A stretch of DNA of 64,000 nt from Rhabdornis inornatus (taxonomy: Eukaryota > Chordata > Aves > Passeriformes > Rhabdornithidae), in contig VWZS01002409.1 in NCBI GenBank assembly GCA_013397075.1, forward strand, positions 78,947 through 142,946, written 5' to 3'. The notes beneath the pieces are model-generated. The model did not search any database, was not told where the DNA came from, and saw only the letters and a program-made list of their open reading frames with translations. How positions within the stretch are numbered: position 1 is the stretch's first letter; every line of letters begins with the position of its first letter. The position numbers and the translations under genes are program-made. Positions 21,601 through 33,600 of this stretch are shown here, piece by piece.

Positions 21601-24600
21601 GTGTGCTGATAGCTGTGGGAGGATGGCAGTTATTGGAAATGCAGAGCAGATGGTCTCCCTCAAACCAGAGCAGTAATTCTGGGAAGGAAGAAAAGCTGTC
21701 TCCACTTTTATTGGGATCAGCATTCCTGCTGCTCTCACACACAACAGAATCGGGGAATCACAGAGCTTTGGGCTGGGAGGGACCTCCAAGATCCCATTCC
21801 AGCCCCTGCCATGGGCAGGAACACCCTCCACTATCCCAGGTTGTTCCAACCTGGCCTTGGACACATCCAGGGCCAGTCTCAGCTCCTCTGGGCAACCTGT
21901 GCCAGGCCCCACCCTCGCAGGGAACAATTCCTTACTCATTTCTAACCCAAATTTCCCCTCCTTCAGTTCTTTTGATATTTGGCTCCAAATAAGGTGGGAA
22001 GTTTTCAGTCCAGAAAGAATCAGGGGAGTCATATCAATCAAAATCCTTACAATTTCCCAGTTCAGCCCAAGCAATCCATGTGTTTCTGTGCCTTCTGTAC
22101 CCAAATCCTCAATAATCCCCATGCCCCAGTCACTTCCCAGCCCAATTGCCAGGAGAGCACTCAGGGACTTGTCTGGGGGCCCACACTCAGTGCTGAGTGT
22201 GGCAGGGAAGGAGACAGAGCTAAACCTGTTTAATTAAACCTCACAGCGTGTCTGAGGTCATTAGTGGGGCTCTGAGCAGCCTGGTATGTGGAAGGCAGTG
22301 AAACAAAATGACTTTAAGGCTGCTTCCAACCCAAATCATTCTGGGGCCCTACAGCTATTTTTTAAGTGTTAAAAAAAAAAAAAAATCCTGTTTTTAAGCA
22401 CTGAAACCCTTTACAACAAACCCAGAATGTGACAATATTAACTGGAAAGATTCTGGATGATACATATCCATGGACATGGACATGGACACGCTTTGGGTTT
22501 GGGGGGAGAGGGAAAGCCAAGCGTGTGCCCCTCTTTGAACAGGCACCAGTGCCACCCCACACCTGCCTGGTCTGTTGGGACAACAGGAATTACACTCCTG
22601 GAAAAGAAACTTTGGATACTACAAATCAAAAAGAATCCTATGAACAAACTCTCCATGTGCCTTCTGTTGCTACTTCAACACTTCTCAGAGTTCAACAGGA
22701 GCTGTGAGGTCAGAACTCCATGGAATCAAAGAAAAGACAGTGGTTAAATCCACAAAAAGGCACGGATTCACCCCATTTCCTAAGGCACAGAGCACGTGCT
22801 GATGGCTGCAGTGCAGGAGGATCCTGTGGAGGCTGATTTGATGCCCAGAGCAGCACTGTTCCCCTGGACACAGCTCTGCCTTCAGAGGGCAGAGTTAATC
22901 CCACCTGCAAAGTGCAAAGGTGGTATTTGCACCACTTAATCAGTGGCTTGTTTTCATTTTCTTCTGTCTTCACTCAGAGCCAGGATTAAAAACACGAATT
23001 TTCTCATGTTTGGGCTTGGTTGTTTATTAGATCTTATCTAAAGTACAGAGAGTTTTGCAACACCTCTAGCTACCAGCTAAAAGTGAGCAAAATGGAGCTG
23101 AATCGAGCTAGTTAAAAGGTTTTTTAAAGCCAAACAGTATAATAGAGAATTAACACCTATATTATTTATACTTTTGACCCAATAATCAAGTTCCTGTGAC
23201 TGGCAGTGCAGCACTGACTGTCCAACCAAAAACTACTGCCTGAAGTAGAAGAAGGAAGAAGACAGAAAGAAACAACACCCCAAATCCTCCATCTTGTCCC
23301 ATACCTATTACTATATTCTAAAAATCTCAAATTCCAAACCCTTCACTATGTAAAATCACACATTTCTATTTAACTACACACCCATGACTTTAACTCCATC
23401 ACTCAAATTTGGAGCCTTCTCCAAGGGCTCAGGCCCAAAGCAGTGTTCTCCAGGGGGTCAGTGCCAGAAAGCACAGAAAGCTCAGAAATCCCAGGTTTCT
23501 GGGATCCAACAGGAAAGGACCAGAGGGAATGTTTGGGCAGGGAAGGACCCGGTGCAGGCTGCAGCTCCGAGGACATTCCCACCCCATCCGCTCTTCCCTG
23601 CTGCTCTGGGGCAGGAATATCCAGCACAGCAGCCCGGGAGAGCTGGGATTGTGCAGGAGGACTTGTTGTGCATCTTCTCACCAGCATCGATTCACTGCCA
23701 AGCACAGGAAAATATTTAGGCTGGAATTTGCATTTGTCACCAAACGTTTCAGCTCGGATTTCCATGCCCTGGGTGGGTTTTGTACTAATTACATGTGCAT
23801 TGCTATAAAAATAGCAACTTTGACTTTCACATTCTAATATCAGAGGCAAGAAGGTGAAATTAATTAAAGCAGGCAATTATATCGGCAATCTGTGAGCGGC
23901 TTCTCCTGTTACAGGGCAATCATCCCTCCTGCTTCTGCTGCCAGTTGTGGATGGGAGTCGAGCAGACACTGCAAAAATTGATCTGCTGCTTCTCAAGGTT
24001 TTAACCCTTGGGAGGAGGGACCCTGGCTGCATCCAGCCCTCCTGCTGAGTTACTGCCTCCTCACCTGCCCTGTGCCTTCTGCAGAGGGAGGGAGGTATTT
24101 TTGGAAAACGACATCTTTGTATTTTCCCTGACTCTGCCAAAAGCCAGGAGAATGGATTCGAGTTCCTCCCCAGCAGGTCAGCTGCCAGAATTACACATCC
24201 CAAGTCTGCTCAGACCAACTTTCCTCGTCCTGCAGGAATCCCAGCAGCTCCATTTCTTTGCTTTGTGCCTTTTGCAGAGATTTACAGCCCTAAATGCCAG
24301 CCAGCAAACCCAAACCAGTGTGTTCAGGAGAAGGGGAAAAGGTGCCACCTTCCACACACCTTCCCACAGCCCCTGTGTTTCTCTTAATTACAGCAATAAT
24401 AAAGCCATCAGGTGATTTTTAACCAGTTCTAACCAGTTTTTAACCAGATTTTTTCAAAGTTCCTGCCTGACGGAAGGGAATTTTCACAGGTCTGGCAAGA
24501 AGGGTCCTGCTAACCATTAATATCAAATTCTTAACCTCAGAGCACGTTCCTCCCACCCACCACCAAGCTGATTAACCTCATTTAAGAGCTCAAAATGCCA

Positions 24601-27600
24601 ATCTTACTTTCCCCTCACACTTAAACCTCGGGAGAATATTCCAAGTGAAGAGAGGAAGGAGCCTGGCAGGAAGGTAGGGGATGACAATGGAGTGGAGGAT
24701 TAATTCTGCATTTCAGCTTCCAGGGAGGTGAGACAATAAGAAGATTGCTCATTCCTGTGATCATCCTGTGTTTGCTGCCACACATCTGACTTTAAAGGGA
24801 CCTTGGAAGCTGTGCTGCTGCACATTCCCAAAATCCAGGAGTCAGGGCACTGAGAGGATGCTAATTATGGCTCTGCTGCCTTTATTATTCACCACACACA
24901 ATTATTCTCCTGGTCATCTATTTTTTATTTTTCCTCAGTTACCATCTGAAGTCAGAGAAGTCTTCCACAAATTGTAATCGCAGCAGGCTGTGGATGCCCC
25001 TCTGCTCCCTGGCAGACAGAACCAGGGGATGCAGCCCAAAATGTCCACAGAATGTCCAACAGCTCCAGGAGCTGCCTTCATCCCCAGGGAGGGAGAGGAA
25101 GCACCTGGTGAGGAACCAGCTCTGCCCAGCAGGACAAGCAGGGCAGGGGAGCAGGAGCTCCCTGACCCCTGGGGGTCCCTTCCAGCCCAGGATATTCCAC
25201 CATTCTACAATTCTGCAACACCCAAAGGGGAAATGCCTGGAAACCAGCAGCCTTCCCATCCTTGCAGCAGGATATGAACTCTGCAGCTGCTCCCCAAACA
25301 CATTTTATTTCTTGGCTCGCATGCAGCAATTGCAATGGTTTCCAGCTGCATCCAAAAATCCTTTTTCTGACTCAGAAACATCGCCATCCAAAGCTCCCAG
25401 ACTTTGGGGCTTTTTATTACATTTTTAGTTATTTCTTCTAAAAAAAGATCAGCAACATGAATTTCAAACCTAGCCAGGATTTTTCTTTTTTTTTTTTTCT
25501 CTTCTTTCCCACCTTCCAAGGACTTGTCAGTTCTATCCACGCACAAATAAAAGGGCAAGTCTGACTTTTCTGAAGCCCTTTTTTCCCAGATGTGACACAT
25601 CACATTCCAGGAGCATTCTGTCATTCCTTCGGGCCCCGGCTGGCCCTGCCTCACGTCTGAGAGGAGAAGAAAGGACGCCCGGCTCTCTGGGAAGGATATT
25701 GGGCAAACAAAACAGCGGAGCAGTCAGGATTAGCATTGCTTAAAGCGGTGTTCTTGTAAAGCTGAGTCACACCGAGAGCGCTGCTCCCTCGGAAATTGGA
25801 AGAGCAGCCACCAGCTCCCAAGAAAGAGATGGAGACAACTCGGGATGAGAGCCCTTAAAGCTCCTCCAGGTTCTCCAGCCTCAGTGTTCATGGAATGACA
25901 GCAAGCTCTGTGCTGACACCAGCCTCAAAGCACTTTGCCACTGCCTTAAAATCACTCTCAAGGAACGGGATCCCTTCCCTTCTCCTGCCCCAGGATCACA
26001 TCCAGTTCAGAATACACACCAGGGAAGGACAGCAGATCCACAAAAACCCCTTTGGAACAGCAAGTTAGTTTTAGACAAGTTTGCCCTACTGAAAGCTGTT
26101 CAATAATTGCCTTTTGGAGGGATTTTAGGTGTCTGGTTTGATGTAACCAACAAACAGCGTGCTCACAGGAGGCACCAGGTACAAACACGCTGGGTTAAGA
26201 ATGGTTTTGCTCAAGGCAGAAAGGCAAAAACAGAGCAACTGATCGTTAATGATGCCTGATGCTATCAACTGGATTATTCTTTCATTAAAAATATCCCTCC
26301 CTCAAGGAATAAAACATTCATCAAGTCATACTTAATGACAAAGGATTTATTCCATAAGCAAAACTCTTCAGGAAGACCCTTTTTTGTAGGGTGGTGGAGG
26401 GAAGAAAACTTCCAAAAACAACAACAGAAACTTTGACCATGGTCTGAGCACCTCCTGTGCCACTCTGAGGTGCNAAATGTATCAGGTTGAAGTCCACAAG
26501 AGGAAACTGAAGCATTGGTTTGAGCAGTAACCATAAAATGCTCATGGAGACAGGAACTGAAAATTCCCAAACACAAACCCCCTGCAGTGCCAGCACCCCA
26601 GGGAACAGAACAGAACCACTGGATTTCCCTGCACAGCACCCCAGGGTGGCACCAGCTGCTCCCAGCCCTGCTCTCCTGTGGGACAGGGACACCTCCCCTG
26701 GCACAGCACAGCACAGGGATGGACCCAGCACCAAATCTGGGTACCAACACTTGGCGTGCCCCGAGGCCATTCCCTGCTGCCAGGACTGGCCTTGTGCTCC
26801 CAAACTCCTCCCAGCAGGGCTGGGCTGCTCCAGTGCCCACATGGCACTCACAGGAGCCCCGAGGCCATGTCTGTGCTGGCACCGTGTGGCACTCACAGAG
26901 CCCCGAGCACAAGGCCATGTCTGTGCTGGCACCATGGCACTCACAGAGCCCCGAGCACAAGGCCATGTCTGTGCTGGCACCATGGCACTCACAGAACCCT
27001 GAGCACAAGGCTGTGCCCACACTGGCACCATGGCACTCACAGAGCCCCGAGCACAAGGCCATGTCTGTGCTGGCACCGTGTGGCACTCACAGAACCCTGA
27101 GCACAAGGCTGTGCCCACACTGGCACTGTGGCACCCCACGATGCTCTGAGCACATCCCTCATGGCAATCACACACTGGAGTTGCTCAGCCCTGGCCCAGG
27201 GGTGCAGGATATGCCCACAAATGCCATCCCCAAATGCCATCCCAACCCCACACAGCTGTGCTGGGCACTGACTGCACTGCCATGGACTCCACAGCCCCTC
27301 AGATGAACAAAGCTGGCTGCCCACACTAAAGGATCCACGCTTTAACCCTGTAATTGGCCAAGGCAGGAATCTGGGCAGGGTTTTTGCTCTCTGGGATGGG
27401 AAAGGATCGTGTTCCAGATCTTCTCAACAAATTCAGAGAAGCCCTCATGACACCAAACTTCAGCTGCAGCACCAGGATCCATCGAACCATTTGTCAGCTG
27501 TGGAAGAGCCACCTCTGCCCCCTCACCAAACCATTCCTGAGGCTGGGAGGGAGTTTGGGACTGTAAACATGAACAGCTCAAAAGATCTGAACCAGGCAAG

Positions 27601-30600
27601 ATGGATTTCATTTTAAACAAAGAACTCTATGAAGCCTTCTTTACTTTTCATGGAATCCCAGAGTGGTTTGGGCTGGAAGGAGCTTAAAGCTCATCCCATT
27701 CTCCTCCTTCCATGGGCAAGGACACCTTCCACTGTCCCAGGGTGCTCCAAGCCCCATCCAGCCTGGACTTGGACACTTCCAGGCACACGGCAACCACAAC
27801 CTTCTGGGTCTTGTTAAATAAAGCAAAAGAGACAAACAAAAAAAGAAAACCCAAAAACAAATTCACCACTCCCTCTGATTTTGGAATCCTTGCCTAAGAG
27901 ATCATTTCCTTCTAGCCTTAGTTTTGCACTAGATTAGACATAAAATTGCATCAACCAATTGCTACCTCTGTCTAAATGAGCATTTTTAAGATGCTGTACA
28001 ATACAGGGATTCTTCCTGATTATCCCAAGCATTGATCATGTTGATCCCACATGCCCAGCCTCATTGAAGCAAATTAAATGTTACTTGATGGGCTCCATGG
28101 AAAACATATTAATTTAATGGGAAGGGCTGATTCCATTAGAGCCTGGCTGGAACAGAGGATTCAGCACTCGAATGAAGTTGTGTTTGTGCCTGTTGCAACA
28201 CCCTCTGCACAGAAGCTCTTTGCCAAAAATCAAAATTCTCAAACATCAGAGCCACAAGGGAGTTTATCCCTGAGCCTCCATGGTGAGACATCAAATCTGT
28301 GCAGAGCAGAACCTGCCCTCTTTGCACTGCTTGCTTCACCATGAAGGAGAGGTTTAATATTAAAGCCTTATTCTAGACCTGGGCTCTACCCAAAGCAGCA
28401 AGCAGACCTTTGAACAGCAATTCCTTGTGAAGAAAATTGCTAAAAGGAGTTACTCTACAGGAAAATATTGCCTAATTACACCCCCTGATTACACCCAGCG
28501 AGGAAGATGCTCCAGCCTGTTACTGGAACCACAATAAAAATCATCTGCAGGTTCCTTTGTGTCTCCTCGCTGCCCACACGGGCTGTTCAAACAAAACCTG
28601 GCTTTAATGACACCACAGGTCAACAACATCCAGTAAAAGCAGCAGCCGTGCCTGCATTCCTTCAGAGGGAAAATTATGGGGCTCTCAAGGGAGCAGGAGG
28701 ATCTGCAGGAACTGTGCAGCTCCCAGGGCAGCCTCAGACACCCTGCAAGCTGCACAGCTCCTGTGTGACTTATTCCTGCCACCACACTGCTCTGAAAGGC
28801 ACTGCTGAAGCTGCTTTTCGAATCTTGGATAAGCTTGGTTGTCCCTGCCCAGCCCCTTGCACAGGAATCCACTCACAAGGACACAAAACTCCTTCAGAAC
28901 AGGCCCAGCACAGCAGGTGAGGCTGCTCTGAGATGTTCTCAGTGTGTGTGACACAACAAAGGGAGCCCCTAGAATATGTCCTGGCCTTGCACAGACCTGC
29001 TGACTGTGGACTTGAGGTTTTGTCAGTCTCACACCCAGTCAAGAGAAGGAAAATCCAATCACTGTCCCGGTTTCAAAGTCATTCTACAGGAGAACCCAGA
29101 ACTTCTGCAAGTACGAGGAGTCTGCACAGAAAAGTCCAGAGAAGATTTCTACAGCTCAGCTTCTTCTTTCTGCTGCTCACTCTTCCCTTCCCTAATCCCA
29201 TTTCTTGTTCTCCTGGAGAGAAAGATCAGGTTGAAGGCAGCAGAACTCAGCCTGATTATCACTGATGTGCCTATTGCAGAGTTATAAATTATTTTAAACA
29301 TTGTTTACCAGGTTAAACACATGAAAAGTGTCCAAAGTCACAACTCTCACCCACAATGGCCAGGAGTACACACTCCTGAGGAGAACCTGCTCATGGAAAT
29401 TAATTCCTCAGTTAATTCCTTCCCAAAGTTTCATGGAAGCTCACAGCATCTGTCCACTGCAGCCTGGCCCTTCTGCTGCTCCTGAACTCAGGAAATCAGA
29501 GCTGCTTCAGAGCAGTTCCATCCTGAGGAGCAAAACCACAGAAGGCTCTGCCTGTGCAGTCTTTATAAATAAAGAATCCACACTCAAGAAATTGGAGTGC
29601 AATTAAAAGTACATTTTATCACACCTCCCACTGTTGTGCCATGGCAGGAACACAATGTTTCCTGCAGAGAAAGGCTTTGGGGCTTGTCATAAACTGCTCT
29701 GGCTGATAAGACACCACCAGGTGTGGAGAAAGGCTTAGGCTGTAATTCGTGATACGATAACAGAGACTGAATGTGAACTAAACTCTGCTTTCTGTCTCTT
29801 CCTCTGCAAATTTGTGCCCAACCTGTCCCAGCACCGAAACCACAAGAAATAACAGACCAAGCTGGATTTCACAGGACTGGATCTCACAGAATCCCAGGAT
29901 GGTTTGGGTTGGGAGGGACCTCAGAGCTGCTCCAGTCCCAATCCCTTTGCCATGGGCAGGGACACCTTCCACCATCCCAGGCTGCTCCAAGCCCCGTCCA
30001 ACCTGACCTTGGACACATCCAGGGAATCCTCAGCTTCTCTGGGAAACTGTGCCAGGGTCTCACGGGGAATGATTTCTTCCCTCTGTTTTACCCCTGGCAG
30101 GCTGCAGGCAGAGCCAAAGCTGGTTTTATTTCCCTCTGCACCAGCAACTTAAATTCATTTTTCACTCCTGTCAAAACCTTGCTGACAGTGTTTACAACCC
30201 CTGAACAAATGCATGGCTCTTAAGCACGAACAAATAATTCTGCAGTGGGGATCTGCTGCAGTTTTTGACAGCTGAAATGCAGTTTTTGGGGAGGCAGGGC
30301 AGCCCCTGGGGAAGAGGAGAGGGATTTGTCCAGCTCTGCCTCCCATTCCCAGGGACTGCAGCAGCCCAGAACTGCTCCCAACAAAAGAACCCTGTAGGAA
30401 ACAGCAAAGGTCTGCAGGGCTGGCCTGGGCCTTTGCTTTGGGGGACAGGGAAATCTCTGGGAAATCATGGAAAAGCAGCCAAGAGAACAAGGACAAACAA
30501 GCCCACAATCACAAAAACACAAATGGTAACACTGGACAAAAACGTCAGTGGGGAAGGGGAAAATGTGCAGCACAGAGAAGAGGAGCCTCTCCAAAGCCAG

Positions 30601-33600
30601 ATACCCCTAGGAAGTAAAATAAAAAGGGAAATATGATGATGAACTTGAAACTTCCAGTTTCTGAGGCTGGCCCTTGTTTCTTTGAGACAGCCTTGGAGCC
30701 ACCAGAGCCACACCAGGGACACGTGAGCTGCCAAAGAACTGAATTAGCCAATTATTTTTTCCCTTTCTCTATATAGACTTTTATTAACAGCAAAAAGCAA
30801 ATTTAAACTGGGCACATCCTGGTTTCAATTTGGGAGGATGGCATCACATTTCCAAGGCTGTTTCCATGCTGGTGTTCTTATTTTACCTCAGAGGGGTCTC
30901 AGGGTGCTGCTGGGAACTCACGGACTGGAGAACAAAAACGGGAAGGAGAATGGTTTGGGTTGGATGGGACTTTAAAGACCGATTTATTCCAACCATGGAA
31001 GGGAGAGGGGAAGTTCCATAGAACTCAACTAAAACTGGGAGGAAATCCCATTTTTCCAGAGCTCCAGCAGTCTCTGTACCACGCTCTTGTTTTCAGCTCC
31101 ACTCTGATCAAACTGTTTCCTCCCAAAGAGCATCTCCACACTCCTCTGTGCACATTCCCAAATCCTGAGCTCCTGTGCCCCTGAGGGATCCAGGGAATCT
31201 TCTCCAGGCCTGCAAGACAAGGCTGGGCACAGCTCAGGGAACAGCCCCACAGAACATCCCACTGCTGTACAAGTGCTGTCACAACTGCAGATAAAGTAAT
31301 TACTCCTTTGGAAACAGGTAATGTGAAAAGCACAGGATTACACTGCTGGCAGTGCTGCTGGCTACGAGTTAATTATCAAATCCTCAATTAATTCCCATGG
31401 AAGGGAACCTCCAGCAAACAGAAGCACTACAAACCTCCTGCATTAACAACAGCCCCTCATGCTTTTTAAAATTTATTTATTTTATTTATTCATTACACAC
31501 ATTTATTTACATTTATTTTACAGCTCTGCCTGTTGACAAGCTGCAAATTTATGGGATTTATGTGTTGTGCATTCAGGTGTTTTGTCCCAACACTGAGGCA
31601 CAGGCAAATATAAAAAACTGCTGGGAAAATTCAGCTGAATAAACTCACTGATGACCATGGTCTTTGAAGAAAAAACTACCAAAACACAGCAGCAGATGCT
31701 TTAGAGTCATTAAGGCTGCAAAAATCCTGGACTCCTATAAAACTTCAGCAAAGGGAAAAGAACAGAGATGCTAAGCCTGAAGAAAGCACTGATTAATGTC
31801 AATTTTTTTTTTTAACTTCCTGCAAAAGGCCCAAATGCAGTTATTCTCTGCTCCTGAGAAAGTGCTCTGTGTTTATCTCCCCACCTATGGGATGCAGGAG
31901 GTTAAATTTCATGATGAGGGTCAGGCAGCCCTGAACAAACGAGAAGCAGAAGTTGGACATTTAGAAGGAGTTTGTTTTTTTTGTCAACCCTGGAAGAGCA
32001 GGGCAGGAAGAAGGAGCCCATCCAGTGCTTTTAAATCCCATTTCACTCATGTGATGCCTTGGGATGGCTGCCTGGAGCAGAGGCTAGACAAGATGAAGAT
32101 AATAAAATTGGGAATTTATTAAAGGCACACAGACACACCTTGGGCTGTCAGAAGCCTCCCAGGCTGCACCCAAGATGGTCACGAGTTTTTCAGCCAATTA
32201 TAAATTTGGTCCATTTGTGTATCAGGGGTTAATCCTCCAATTAGAGCTTCAGGTAATGAAGTCATTTACCCCCAGTTTGCTCCCCCACAGTTCATTTTGT
32301 TTGTAGTTTTCGGGACAATGAGCTGTTCTTGAGTTTCAGGCCTGGAGAGGAATTGTTTTGTGTGAATAAAACGGGAGAACAGCAGCTGACACGCCATGGA
32401 GTTTGAGAGTTACATATTAAAGCTTATTTTTTTCTGTTTCTGGAAAACAGAAAAGCTAAATCCTAAGGTGTGAAAAACGAGGTTCACTTNTATGAGGGTC
32501 TGGCAGCCAGGCCCAGGCATCCCTGAACAAACGAGAAGCAGAAGTTGGACATTTAGAAGGAGTTTGTTTTTTTTGTCAACCCTGGAAGAGCAGGGCAGGA
32601 AGAAGGAGCCCATCCAGTGCTTTTAAATCCCATTTCACTCATGTGATGCCTTGGGATGGCTGCCTGGAGCAGAGGCTAGACAAGATGAAGATAATAAAAT
32701 TGGGAATTTATTAAAGGCACACAGACACACCTTGGGCTGTCAGAAGCCTCCCAGGCTGCACCCAAGATGGTCACGAGTTTTTCAGCCAATTATAAATTTG
32801 GTCCATTTGTGTATCAGGGGTTAATCCTCCAATTAGAGCTTCAGGTAATGAAGTCATTTACCCCCAGTTTGCTCCCCCACAGTTCATTTTGTTTGTAGTT
32901 TTCGGGACAATGAGCTGTTCTTGAGTTTCAGGCCTGGAGAGGAATTGTTTTGTGTGAATAAAACGGGAGAACAGCAGCTGACACGCCATGGAGTTTGAGA
33001 GTTACATATTAAAGCTTATTTTTTTCTGTTTCTGGAAAACAGAAAAGCTAAATCCTAAGGTGTGAAAAACGAGGTTCACTTTCCTGGTAAATTTTAAAAG
33101 GTTTAATAAAAAAAAAGACAAATAGGAGACAAAGACAATAAAGCAAAAGGTGCTTGACATTCAGCCAGGAGCCCCCACTAACTCAGGAAACACTTCGTTA
33201 AATGTATCAACATGTTGCATATTCATAGATCTTCATGCATTTTTCAAAATCATCCCCCTCAACCTATAAATCAGCTTTTTTTTTGTGGCTGCATTCCTGT
33301 CACCCACTCCCTGATCAATAAATTCCTTCCCTGGAGTTCTGGTGTTCCTCACCCCTATCTTCATCCAGATAGGGTAATCCAAGAATGTGAAGAATTTCTT
33401 GATTATCTTTTTCACCATTCCCTGAGTTAGTTACATGAACAAAAGCTTTTTACATCACCATGCTGTAGTCCAAGAAAAATATGTATTTATCACACTACTA
33501 TTTCTAAATTTTTTAATAGCAGAACTAAAAGAAACTATATTCATACAGCAAAGTTTTCCACCATTATACATATAGCATTCATTTTCATTTTAATTTGCAG

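Noticed and set aside
22455..22500. CATGGACATGGACACG repeat (His-Gly frame)
   Set aside because: Only a few imperfect hexamers; not significant.
26274..27306. Cys/His-rich or Ala-rich repeat proteins on both strands
   Set aside because: They arise from a 48-51-bp minisatellite with unit lengths that are multiples of three, and cross an N.
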